From contig NZ_JARLTC010000002.1 of assembly GCF_029382225.1 (NCBI RefSeq), forward strand, positions 790,992 through 854,991: DNA of 64,000 nucleotides. The letters run 5' to 3'. The position numbers and the translations under genes are program-made. A model generated the notes under the pieces. It made no database searches. It saw only the letters and a program-made list of their open reading frames with translations, and was not told where the DNA came from. Source of the stretch: Spongiactinospora sp. TRM90649. Its GTDB lineage: Bacteria > Actinomycetota > Actinomycetes > Streptosporangiales > Streptosporangiaceae. This document shows, piece after piece, positions 52,133-60,597 of this stretch; within the stretch, counting starts at the first letter, position 1; every line of letters begins with the position of its first letter.

Positions 52133-52726
52133 GTGATCATCAAGCCCCCAGACGACTATGCCTGGTTCGCGAACTCCGCGCTCGCGGAGGCGTACAGCTT
52201 CATCTTCGTTCGCGGGTTCACACCCGAGCAGCTCGTCGCCCGGTTGGGCGGCCGGGTCGAGGACTTCTCCTGGAAGGCGCTCGACGAGGTGATCGACGTC
52301 GGCGGCCCATACGATCGGGGGTTCGAGTTCGTCGGGATCGCGGCGCTCGGGGAATGGGCGTTCGTCGTGCAGTACAACAGCTCGCTCGGCACGTATGACG
52401 ACTTCCTCACGCCCCAGTCGGCGGGTACCCGCCTGATCTCCCTCTACCGTCTCGATCTCAAGGGGCTGGAGGAGTTCCGCTGGATCGAGGACGGGGAGAC
52501 CCGGTTCGCCTTCTGGGCTCAGGAGGGTTACTCCGAAAAGGTCCCCGGCGAACTCGTGGAGACCATGGAGCGGATCCACCGCGACTATGGGCGGTTCGCG
52601 TATGAGCTGTACTGGGGACCCGGGCTCATTCTGATCGAACATCTAACCGGAATCGAGCTCACCCCCCAGATTCTGGAAGGGGCGACTTACCTGTCGGGGA
52701 CCATCCGTCAGCCGTTCACCGATTGA
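52133..52726 (+). CDS. DUF6461 family protein
   Basis: 197 residues. DDYAWFANSALAEAYSFIFV, RGFTPEQLVARLGG, GEWAFVVQYNSSLGTYDDFL and ALSRGTRLISLYR-like spacing fit DUF6461, an actinobacterial family of unknown role that often occurs near toxin-immunity genes. GTG 52133 is the start. The protein is acidic and has no signal peptide. Confidence 0.75.
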   Translation: MIIKPPDDYAWFANSALAEAYSFIFVRGFTPEQLVARLGGRVEDFSWKALDEVIDVGGPYDRGFEFVGIAALGEWAFVVQYNSSLGTYDDFLTPQSAGTRLISLYRLDLKGLEEFRWIEDGETRFAFWAQEGYSEKVPGELVETMERIHRDYGRFAYELYWGPGLILIEHLTGIELTPQILEGATYLSGTIRQPFTD

Positions 52727-52893
52727 TGAGCGGTGGTCACCGCGGAAGAAAACCTATGGCAGCCCTCCTTGCTAGCGCGCTCGACGGCCTGCGCATTGAT
52801 TGTGCGGACAGTTTTCTCATCACCGAGGTGAAGAACGGCGATGCCACGGGGTCTCCCGGGCCAGGCGATGGCATCAGGGCGGCCCACTAAGGC

Positions 52894-53220
52894 GTGCTGG
52901 GGTTGGTGGCGGTGATCGAGCCCGCGACGCCCCTCTACTCGTCTCTGGACACATGTGGCGTCCCGATCCCCATCCTCAGTGCCGAGTGGTTCGCGACGGT
53001 GGTGGGCTCGTGGGGCATCAGACAGGTCTGCCTGCTGGGGGCCGCCGGGCTCGTGCTGCTCGTCGCGTACATGTCGCCGTCGCGGCCATCGGGCCGGCGG
53101 CTCTCCTCGTGGATGCGGCGTGGGCGCTTGTCGATCCGGACGGGCGGCCGCTGCACGACCGGCTGACCACTGTCGAGGTGATTCGAAGTGGCCGCGCCGA
53201 GGCCGCGAGCCGAAGGCTTT
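52894..53220 (+). pseudogene. RDD-like membrane protein fragment, frameshifted
   Basis: GTG 52894 opens a frame with ATPLYSSLDTCGVPIPILSA, then the membrane segment VCLLGAAGLVLLVAY. The natural continuation VAVAAIGPAALLVDAAWALV and DPDGRPLHDRLTTVEVIR lies in another frame. The end DPxGRxxHDRLxxxxV is like the tail of RDD-family proteins. One base is out of step near 53070. The right edge is approximate. Confidence 0.55.
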
Positions 53221-53277
53221 GTCGGTGGGGTGGTGCAGGATCGGCACACCGGATCAGGCTGAGAACGGGAGATCGGG

Positions 53278-53619
53278 ATGCCGTCCACGAACGAGCTGAT
53301 AGCGGGTCGCGCCTTCCTCCATGGCATGTACCAGGACGGCTACTTCCCCGACCACGTCGTCGACAAGGGCAAGGCGATCCTGCTGCGGCTCTGTGCGCGG
53401 ATCGAGGCCGAGCGGCCGACTGACCTCGCTGCGTTGTACGTGCTCACGCATGCGGCGACGGAGGAGTTCAACGACCTTGAGGGAGACTTCGACGCGGCGG
53501 GCAGTGAGATCGAGACCGTGGCGCGTGAGGTGATCGCCGAGGACTTCTGGTTCGTGGCGTCGGCCTACGGTTTCACGGACGCCGACGTGGAGGAGCTGAT
53601 CGCGCCGCGCGAGTGGTGA
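53278..53619 (+). CDS. DUF5713 family protein
   Basis: 113 residues. GRAFLHGMYQDGYFPDHVVD, KGKAILLRLCARIEAERPTD, LYVLTHAATEEFNDLEGDFD and VAREVIAEDFWFVASAYGF match DUF5713. Soluble, acidic, helical; role unknown. ATG 53278 follows GGGAGA-type sequence. It is the first intact gene after the RDD-like fragment. Confidence 0.8.
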   Translation: MPSTNELIAGRAFLHGMYQDGYFPDHVVDKGKAILLRLCARIEAERPTDLAALYVLTHAATEEFNDLEGDFDAAGSEIETVAREVIAEDFWFVASAYGFTDADVEELIAPREW

Positions 53620-53757
53620 TCGGCCGGCCCCCTACGACGTGGGTGCGGATCTTGGTGCGGTCGGGGCAGTCCGGCCGTGGGCCCTGGCCGATCCGCAAGG
53701 CACGCATCGTGAGATGGTGACCGAGGCCGGCGTCCCTGCTACCTCCTTGGAGACCTC

Positions 53758-54543
53758 GTGACCGACCCGCTTCTCATCGAGCGCGATGCGCACGTCGAGA
53801 CCTGGACGCTCAACCTGCCGGAGGCCAGGAACCCGGTCTCCGGGCCCGCCATGATCGACGCGCTGGTGTCGTCCGTCGAGCGGGTGAACCGCGATCCGGA
53901 CGTGCGCGTGATCATCATCACCGGTGCGGGCAGCGCGTTCTCCTCGGGCGGTGACATCAAGGAGATGGCGCGGCGCACCGGGCTGTTCGGCGGGGCCGCG
54001 CAAGACCAGCGCGTCCGCTACCGCGACGGGATCCAGCGCATCCCCCGCGCCTTCCACACCCTTGAGGTCCCGGCGATCGCGGCGGTCAACGGACCCGCCG
54101 TCGGCGCGGGATGCGACCTGGCCCTGATGTGCGACCTGCGGATCGCCTCGCCGTCGGCCTTCTTCGCGGCCAGCTTCGTCAAGCTCGGGCTGATCCCCGG
54201 GGACGGCGGCGCCTTCCTGCTGCCCCGCGCGGTGGGCGCGGCGCGCGCCGCCGAGATGGCGCTGACCGGCGACCGCGTGGACGCCGAGACGGCGGTGGCC
54301 TGGGGGCTGGTCTCCCGGGTGGTCCCGGCGGAGGACCTGCTGGCCGAGGCCCGCGCGCTCGCCGGGCGGATCGCGGTGAACCCGCCGCCCGCCGTCCGGA
54401 TGACCAAGAAGCTGCTGCGCGAGGCGCAGCGCGGCACGCTGGACTCGATCCTGGAGCTGTCGGCCTCGATGCAGGCGATCGCCCACCAGACCGAGGAGCA
54501 CGCCCAGGCGGTGGCCGCGCTGCTGGAGCGGCGCAAGCGCTAG
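53758..54543 (+). CDS. Enoyl-CoA hydratase/isomerase family protein
   Basis: 261 residues, crotonase fold. NLPEARNPVSGPAMIDALVS, IITGAGSAFSSGGDIKEM (oxyanion hole), VPAIAAVNGPAVGAGCDLAL and VKLGLIPGDGGAFLLPRAVG are present. A Gly-Asp-Gly occupies the position where hydratases have catalytic Glu residues, so isomerase or other crotonase chemistry is possible. GTG 53758 follows TTGGAG. Its stop overlaps the stop of the convergent gene at 54540 by 4 bases. Confidence 0.92.
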   Translation: MTDPLLIERDAHVETWTLNLPEARNPVSGPAMIDALVSSVERVNRDPDVRVIIITGAGSAFSSGGDIKEMARRTGLFGGAAQDQRVRYRDGIQRIPRAFHTLEVPAIAAVNGPAVGAGCDLALMCDLRIASPSAFFAASFVKLGLIPGDGGAFLLPRAVGAARAAEMALTGDRVDAETAVAWGLVSRVVPAEDLLAEARALAGRIAVNPPPAVRMTKKLLREAQRGTLDSILELSASMQAIAHQTEEHAQAVAALLERRKR

Positions 54544-55343
54544 GCGTCCGCCCGCTGCGCGGCGATGAGGGACAACAGGGCGGTGTGGGTGTCGCGGTCG
54601 GCGGCGGCGAGCAGGCCGTTCGCGCCTGAGCCGACGGGGCTGACGGGGCCGCCCCAGAGGTCGGTGACCACGCATCCGGCCGCCTGGCACAGCGCGATCC
54701 CGGCCGCGAAGTGGACGTTGTCCCGCAGGTCGCCGTCGGTGACGTAGGCGGCCCGCCGTCCGGCGGCGACCCACGCGACGGCCAGCGTGGTGGACAGCAC
54801 GCGCGGCTGGAAGCGCTCGGTGAACCCCTGGGCGGTGAGCAGGCGGGTCGGGTGGAAGCCGGGTGCGCTGGGGAACGGCGGGTCAAGGTTGATCTCCACC
54901 AGGCGGGAGGCCGGGGACGGCGTCAGCTCCTCGTCCGCCCCGTCATGGCGGACGTATGAGCGCTCGCCGTCCGTCCAGAACACCTCGTCGGCGAACGGGT
55001 CGGCCGAGGCCGCCACGGTGACCCGCGCGCCGTCGCGCAGGGCGACGTTGACGGAGACGAGCGTGGTGCGCGCGGCGTAGTTGAGCGTGCCGCAGAGCGG
55101 GTCGGTCAGCCACATGCGCGCCGCGTCGCCGGCCCCCGTGCGCCCGCTCTCCTCGCCGGTGACGGCGTCGTCCGGGCGGGCGGCGCGCAGGACGCCGACG
55201 ATGGTCGCCTCGGCCTCGATGTCGGCGGCCGTGGCGAAGTCGCCCGCGCCCTTCTCGACGCGGGCCAGCGGTTCGCCGTACATGGACCGCACGACGGCGG
55301 CTCCCGCCTGTGCGGCGCTCAGCGCCAGCTCCGCGTCTCGCAT
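54540..55343 (-). CDS. Inositol-monophosphatase-like protein, altered metal motif
   Basis: 267 residues with the IMPase fold: KGAGDFATAADIEAEATIVG, VTGEESGRTG (Glu ligand), MWLTDPLCGTLNYAARTTLV and a C-terminal GCVVTDLWGGPVSP where WD-type Asp is expected. The central motif, normally DPxDGTxNF, reads DPLCGTLNY: the second metal-binding Asp is Cys. Activity may be changed or lost. ATG 55343 is the start. Confidence 0.85.
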   Translation of the reverse strand: MRDAELALSAAQAGAAVVRSMYGEPLARVEKGAGDFATAADIEAEATIVGVLRAARPDDAVTGEESGRTGAGDAARMWLTDPLCGTLNYAARTTLVSVNVALRDGARVTVAASADPFADEVFWTDGERSYVRHDGADEELTPSPASRLVEINLDPPFPSAPGFHPTRLLTAQGFTERFQPRVLSTTLAVAWVAAGRRAAYVTDGDLRDNVHFAAGIALCQAAGCVVTDLWGGPVSPVGSGANGLLAAADRDTHTALLSLIAAQRADA

Positions 55344-55373
55344 ACCCGCAAACCTAGACGAACCAGTGTGATT

Positions 55374-56612
55374 TCAGCCCGCCGAGGCGAGGGGCGCGGA
55401 GGTGAGGGGGAAGGTGACCGGGCGGTGCACCAGGCCGTCGGCCCAGGGCACGTCCTCCAGCGGGGCCGCCGGCCGGAGCCCCGGCCGATGGACGGCCAGC
55501 GCGCGAAACGCCTCGGTCAGCTCGACCCTGGCCAGCGCGGCGGCCAGGCAGCGGTGCGCGCCGTAGCCGAAGGCCACATGCGGATTGGGCGAGTGGTCCG
55601 CGAAACGGTGGATGTCGAAGCGAGACGGGTCGGGGAACGCCTCCGGGTCGTGGTTCGCCGCCCCCAGGTGCGGCAGCAGCACGGTGCCCGCCGGCACGGT
55701 GCCGCTCGGGAGGACGGTGTCCTCGGTCATCCGGCGCATGAAGGCGCTGGCGGGCGGCCCGTCGTAGCGGAGGATCTCCTCCACGGCGGTGGCCGACAGG
55801 CCGGGGTCCGCGACCAGTTCGGCCCACTGCTCCGGGTGCTGCATCAGCCGGAAGACGCCCCGGGAGATCAGCGAGGCGGTGGTCTCGTATCCGGCGGTGA
55901 TCAGCGCGAAGACCGTGTTGACCAGTTCGCCCTCCGAGAGCCGGTCGGCCTCGTCCCTGGCCTGGATGAGCAGGTCGATCAGGTCCGCGCCTGGCGACTC
56001 GCGGTGCTGGGCGACCAGTTCCGCGGCGTAGGCCATGAACTCGGTGTAGCCCTGGTAGCGGTCCTGCGCGGTCGCGGTGGAGGTGGTCAGGAACATGTCC
56101 GTCCACCGGACGAACTGCTCGTATCGCTCCATCGGCACGCCCAGCAGCTCGCAGATGACGTGACAGGGGAGCTTCATCGCATATCCGTGGACCAGGTCGA
56201 AGTCGTCGCCCAGCCCGTCGAGGAGCGCTTCGGCGATCTTCGTGACGCGCGGGCGCCAGCGTTCCGCCTGGCGCGGGGTGAAGGTGCCGTACATGATGCG
56301 GCGGTAGCGGGTGTGCTCGGGTGGGTCCTGGTTGACCAGCGCGTCGGGGTCGTCGTCGATGCCGAGGCCGTTCACCAGGCGGGGTAGGCCCGGTAAGCGC
56401 AGGTTGCGGCTGGAGGTGGGCGAGGCCAGCAGGGCGCGCACGTCGTCGTAGCGGACGGCGAGCGGCACGCTGTCGCCGCTGGGCATCGTGGCGGGCTCCA
56501 GCGGCGCGGACGCGCGCCTGCGGGCGAAGTCGGGGGACGGCATGCCGAATGGCCCAGGCGTAATAAACGCATTGTCCTGGCTCGTTCCAATTTGTGGAGA
56601 TTCGCTGGTCAT
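55374..56612 (-). CDS. Cytochrome P450
   Basis: 412 residues, bacterial soluble type. QDPPEHTRYRRIMYGTFTPR (helix C), FALITAGYETTASLISRGVF (I-helix with acid replaced: AGYETT), EEILRYD (ExxR), DPSRFDIHRF and the heme-binding VAFGYGAHRCLAAALARVEL (axial Cys near residue 352). A monooxygenase of unknown substrate; needs ferredoxin partners not seen here. It is followed by no ferredoxin gene; the MFS exporter gene lies 73 bases upstream on the same strand. Confidence 0.95.
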   Translation of the reverse strand: MTSESPQIGTSQDNAFITPGPFGMPSPDFARRRASAPLEPATMPSGDSVPLAVRYDDVRALLASPTSSRNLRLPGLPRLVNGLGIDDDPDALVNQDPPEHTRYRRIMYGTFTPRQAERWRPRVTKIAEALLDGLGDDFDLVHGYAMKLPCHVICELLGVPMERYEQFVRWTDMFLTTSTATAQDRYQGYTEFMAYAAELVAQHRESPGADLIDLLIQARDEADRLSEGELVNTVFALITAGYETTASLISRGVFRLMQHPEQWAELVADPGLSATAVEEILRYDGPPASAFMRRMTEDTVLPSGTVPAGTVLLPHLGAANHDPEAFPDPSRFDIHRFADHSPNPHVAFGYGAHRCLAAALARVELTEAFRALAVHRPGLRPAAPLEDVPWADGLVHRPVTFPLTSAPLASAG

Positions 56613-56685
56613 GGCGGCCTTCCGTGATCGTCCGGGACGTCCGGCGGACGGCCCAGGCGGAACGTATGAAATGCCGCGCGAGCCG

Positions 56686-58335
56686 TCAATAGCACCGGGT
56701 TCCGGCCATGGGCAGGCACAGCGCCAGGCCGAACCCGATCAGCGCGAAGACCGCCATGCCCAGCACCGCCGCCTCCAGCGCCCGCTCCCGCGCCTCCGCG
56801 TTGATCCGCACGATCTCCGCCTCCGCCTGAGACGACAGCCCCCGGTGCGCCAGCGCCGCCTGAAGCTGCTCGTCGCTCACGGCGGTGACCTGCACGCCCG
56901 TCTCGACCGTGGAGATGATGGCGCTCTTCTGCGCGGGCGGGAACACGCCGCTGGCGTCCACCCCGGCCGTGAAGGTCCACAGCAGCACCGCCGTCATCAG
57001 CGCCCCGGCGAGCGCCACGCCGACCGACTGTCCCAGGTAGGAAAGGCTCCTGGACAGCCCCGCCACGTCGCTGACCTCGTCCGGCCGCGCTGCCGACTGC
57101 ACCAGGTCGGACAGGATCGTGCAGCACCCCATGCCCACGCCCGCCACCGCCAGCCCTGGCGCGAGCCACAGCCCCGACCCCTGCGGGTTGAAGGTCAGCC
57201 CGATCAGCACCGACCCGGCCGCGAGCAGCAGGAACCCGTAGACCACCAGGGTCCGGCGGGTCACCCGGCCGGCGCCCAGCAGCCTGGTCGCCGCCATCGC
57301 GCCGAGGATCAGCAGCGCGCTCAGCGGCAGCAGGGTCAGACCGCTCTGCAGGGCGTCATAGCCGAGGGTCGTCTGCAGGAACACCGGGATTTGGAACATC
57401 AGCCCCGCCGTGACCAGGAACTGCGCGCCCAGCGCCAGCGACCCCACCCGGATCGGCCGGTCCCGCAGGACGGCGAGCCGCACCAGCGGATCCCGGCCCA
57501 GCCCGACCAGCCGCCGCTCCCACCAGGCGAACACGCAGAACAGCACCACCCCGCACGCCAGCAGGATCACCGTGGGAGACACGTCGCCCTCCCGCAGGAG
57601 GGTGTGCCCGCCCACGACGACGTCGCGCCGTGCCGTCACCAGCCCGTAGACGCCCGACACCAGCACGCCGAGCACGATCGTGGTGAACGTCAGCGCGGAC
57701 AGCGCCACCCCGGTGAGGTCGAACGACTCGGCCAGGTGTCCCCGCTTCGGCTCCCTGGCCCGGCGCATCAGCACGATGACGGTGGCCGTGACCAGGGTCT
57801 CCATCAGGAACGACACGCGCCAGCTCAGGTAGGTGGTGATCAGCCCGCCGATCAGCGGCCCGAGCGCCGCCCCCACACCGGCCGCCGCGCCGACGATCGT
57901 CAGCGCGCGGGTACGCTCCCGCCCGGTGAACATCTGGGTGGCGACGGACAGGATCGCCGGGAACACCAGCGCCGCGCCGACGCCCTCCAGCAGCGACCAG
58001 CCGATCATCATCACCACGAGCGACGGGCTCATCGAGGTCACCAACGCGCCGAGGCCGTAGATCGCCGCGCCCAGGGTGAACATCCGCACATGCCCGTGCC
58101 GAGTGCCCAGCTTGCTACCGGTGATCATCATGGCGGCCATGATCAGCGCGTACACCGAGATCGCCGACTGCACGCCGGACAGCGTGGTGCCGAGGTCCTT
58201 CACGATGGCCGAGACCGCGACGTTCATGGCCGTGGAGTCGTAGGCCATCAGCAGTTGCTGCGTGCCCAGCGCGACCAGGACGGCCCCGCCGGTCGCCGAC
58301 CGGCCCTCGCGTGCGCCCGTGTTGTGCTCAGCCAT
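56686..58335 (-). CDS. MFS drug exporter, DHA2 type (14 TM)
   Basis: 549 residues with about 14 membrane helices. QQLLMAYDSTAMNVAVSAIV is the motif A/D region, and GTRHGHVRMFTLGAAIYGLG, GAAAGVGAALGPLIGGLITT (motif C) and LSWRVSFLMETLVTAT follow. Proton-driven drug or metabolite export is expected. ATG 58335 is chosen; ATG 58368 is an alternative. The same-strand P450 gene follows after 73 bases, suggesting a product-export/oxidation pair. Confidence 0.93.
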   Translation of the reverse strand: MAEHNTGAREGRSATGGAVLVALGTQQLLMAYDSTAMNVAVSAIVKDLGTTLSGVQSAISVYALIMAAMMITGSKLGTRHGHVRMFTLGAAIYGLGALVTSMSPSLVVMMIGWSLLEGVGAALVFPAILSVATQMFTGRERTRALTIVGAAAGVGAALGPLIGGLITTYLSWRVSFLMETLVTATVIVLMRRAREPKRGHLAESFDLTGVALSALTFTTIVLGVLVSGVYGLVTARRDVVVGGHTLLREGDVSPTVILLACGVVLFCVFAWWERRLVGLGRDPLVRLAVLRDRPIRVGSLALGAQFLVTAGLMFQIPVFLQTTLGYDALQSGLTLLPLSALLILGAMAATRLLGAGRVTRRTLVVYGFLLLAAGSVLIGLTFNPQGSGLWLAPGLAVAGVGMGCCTILSDLVQSAARPDEVSDVAGLSRSLSYLGQSVGVALAGALMTAVLLWTFTAGVDASGVFPPAQKSAIISTVETGVQVTAVSDEQLQAALAHRGLSSQAEAEIVRINAEARERALEAAVLGMAVFALIGFGLALCLPMAGTRCY

Positions 58336-58466
58336 GACCGACCGCCGTGCTGCTCGTCCGGCATCCATCTCCGGGCTCCGCCCGGGGGACGGCCGAGACC
58401 TCGCTCGCGAACCGGCGTGGTACGCCTGAGTGATCCTCCCCCCGATCCGGATCCGGAAACAGGCGA

Positions 58467-59069
58467 TCAGGCCGGTGCGGGCGGGGGCGCCGCGTGTCCC
58501 CGTTCGGCGTGCCGTACCCAGAAGGTGACCGCGACGGTCACCAGCCCCCAGACGACCAGCCAGAATCCCAGCAGCCAGACCAGGGCCAGCAGCGACAGCC
58601 CCGGGTAGACCAGCAGCACCACCCCCGCCAGGACCGACAGCACCGGCCCCACGAGCCGCCACCCCCACCTCGGCCCCGACCGGTCGCCGAGCACCGTGAC
58701 GAACTCGATGACGCCCCCGGCGAGCCAGAAGAGCCCCGCCAGCAGGGCCAGCGCCAGCACGGTCTGCGGCGGATTCCGCAACGCCAGCACGCCGAGCGCC
58801 AGCGAGATCACCCCGAGCAGCGCGAACATCACCCGGGACACGGCGGCCCGGTCCCCCACCATGATCGCCTGGACCACCCGGAAGACGCCGTGCACCACCA
58901 GCTCCACCCCGAGCAGCACGGCCAGCACCCCGATCGTCACCTCGGGCCAGACGAGCACCGCCGCTCCCAGCAGGACCGAGACGATCGCGGAGGCCACCAC
59001 GACGCTCCAGGCGCGATCGGCCAGGTGCGGCATGAAGCCCCGCCCGTCGGGCGTGGTCGCTGAGGTCAT
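58467..59069 (-). CDS. HdeD/DUF308 membrane protein
   Basis: 200 residues, six membrane helices in three repeats of about 55 residues (SVVVASAIVSVLLGAAVLVW, VMFALLGVISLALGVLAL and LVGPVLSVLAGVVLLVYP). HdeD-like proteins are linked to acid stress in enterobacteria; the actinobacterial role is unknown. ATG 59069 overlaps the stop of the AI-2E-type gene by 4 bases. Confidence 0.9.
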   Translation of the reverse strand: MTSATTPDGRGFMPHLADRAWSVVVASAIVSVLLGAAVLVWPEVTIGVLAVLLGVELVVHGVFRVVQAIMVGDRAAVSRVMFALLGVISLALGVLALRNPPQTVLALALLAGLFWLAGGVIEFVTVLGDRSGPRWGWRLVGPVLSVLAGVVLLVYPGLSLLALVWLLGFWLVVWGLVTVAVTFWVRHAERGHAAPPPAPA

Positions 59070-60346
59070 CCGCCTTCCCTCCTGTCGTCCGGGCCCGCGC
59101 CCTCGCCGGAGCCCGCCTCCGACGACACCGCATCCGGGACGCCGGGCGCGTCCTCCTCTGCGGGTGACCCGTCGCCCTCGCTTGGATGCGAGCCTGGCTC
59201 GTGTTCGCCCGCCAGGTAGGTGTCCGCGAGCGAGATCAGCATCGCCACCACCGGGACGGCCAGCACCGCCCCCACCGCGCCGAACAGCGACGCCCCCAGG
59301 ATCACCGCGGCGAAGGACACCCCCGGATGGATGTCCACGGCCCGCGCGCTGATCTTCGGCTCCAGAGACAGGTTCTCCACCTGCTGGTACACGACCCCCC
59401 AGGCCAGCGCCACCGCCCCCGTCCACGGCCGGTCCGAGGCCAGCCCCACCACGGCGGGCAGCACGATGGAGATGTACGTGCCGATCGTGGGCACGAACTG
59501 CGCGATCACCCCCGTCCACACCCCCAGCGCCAGCCAGGACGGCAGGCCGATCACCACGAACACCAGCGCCGAGGCGCCACTGTTGATCGCGGCCAGGATC
59601 ACCCTGGACGAGACGTACCCGCCGGTCTTCTCCGTGGACAGCTCCCAGAGCCGGATGAAGACCCCCCGCGGCCTGCCCGGCAGGAACCCGGACAACCAGC
59701 GGCGCAGCCGGGGCCCGTCGGCGGAGAAGTAGAAGGTCAGCAGCAACAGCGTGATCGTGTCGAACACCGCCCCCACCAGCGTGCCCAGCAACCCGAGCAC
59801 GCCGCCGAGCACCCCCTGGGCGTACTGAGCGGCCTGCGCGGGCGTGAGGTTCAGCGACGCCAGGATATCGGCCAGGTCGTAGCGGGTGCCGAGCCGCGCG
59901 TTCACCCAGTCCACGGCGGTGCCGACCACGTCGGGCAACGCCCCCAGCAGCAACGCCACCTGCTGGACGAACAGGCTTCCGAAGAGGACCAGGAACACCA
60001 GCGCGACCACGATGAACCCGCCCATGACCAGCAACGCGGCGGTCGCGCGGCGCATGCGCGCCGTCCCTGGGCGTTTGCGGGACGGCCGGGTCAGCCGCCG
60101 CACGGCTGGCTCCATGGTGAGTGACGTGAACCAGGCCATGACCAGCAACATCACCAGCGAACCGGCGTCGATCAGCACGAACCGCAGGAACAGCGCCAGC
60201 GCCACCACACCCGCGACGACCAGCCCGGCCCGCCACACATCCCCCACATTCAGCCGCCCCCGCCCGGCCCCCCGCGAGTGCGGGACCCTGCGCACAGGTA
60301 ATCCGCCAGTCCCCGCCACGGCTTCCTCCTCATGACCGGATGACAC
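59066..60346 (-). CDS. AI-2E family transporter-like permease
   Basis: 426 residues. Typical AI-2E/PerM layout: helix pairs at the N-terminus, a long central amphipathic region with LADILASLNLTPAQAAQYAQ, then GVIAQFVPTIGTYISIVLPA, WGVVYQQVENLSLEPKISAR and GASLFGAVGAVLAVPVVAML. The acidic C-terminal tail is disordered. The substrate is uncertain; family members export signals, ions or small molecules. GTG 60346 is the start. Confidence 0.92.
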   Translation of the reverse strand: MSSGHEEEAVAGTGGLPVRRVPHSRGAGRGRLNVGDVWRAGLVVAGVVALALFLRFVLIDAGSLVMLLVMAWFTSLTMEPAVRRLTRPSRKRPGTARMRRATAALLVMGGFIVVALVFLVLFGSLFVQQVALLLGALPDVVGTAVDWVNARLGTRYDLADILASLNLTPAQAAQYAQGVLGGVLGLLGTLVGAVFDTITLLLLTFYFSADGPRLRRWLSGFLPGRPRGVFIRLWELSTEKTGGYVSSRVILAAINSGASALVFVVIGLPSWLALGVWTGVIAQFVPTIGTYISIVLPAVVGLASDRPWTGAVALAWGVVYQQVENLSLEPKISARAVDIHPGVSFAAVILGASLFGAVGAVLAVPVVAMLISLADTYLAGEHEPGSHPSEGDGSPAEEDAPGVPDAVSSEAGSGEGAGPDDRREGG

Positions 60347-60597
60347 CTACCGGCGCGACCACCACTCCCCGCACCGACCGCCGACGACGGCCGTACGAGC
60401 CTCACCCACCCGACCCCGCCACACCTCCCACAAACCGGGTGGCCCATCCCCACACTCGCGACCACCGCACGCCACGCCCCCGGCAGTGCCAGGCACCCGC
60501 CAACCGCGGCTCCGCACCTGTCACCATCTCCGCGCCTGTAACCAACCGTGCCTTCCCGACGACTCACTGATACGACGAGTCGCCGCCAGGAGGCCGG
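60347..60597. other. Divergent promoter region
   Basis: 250 bases between two divergent genes, low in G and rich in C on the plus strand. No gene or repeat is seen. It should hold both promoters. Confidence 0.4.

Noticed and set aside
55368..58608. Long plus-strand frames over the P450 and MFS genes
   Set aside because: Antisense shadows with Arg/His/Gln-rich products.
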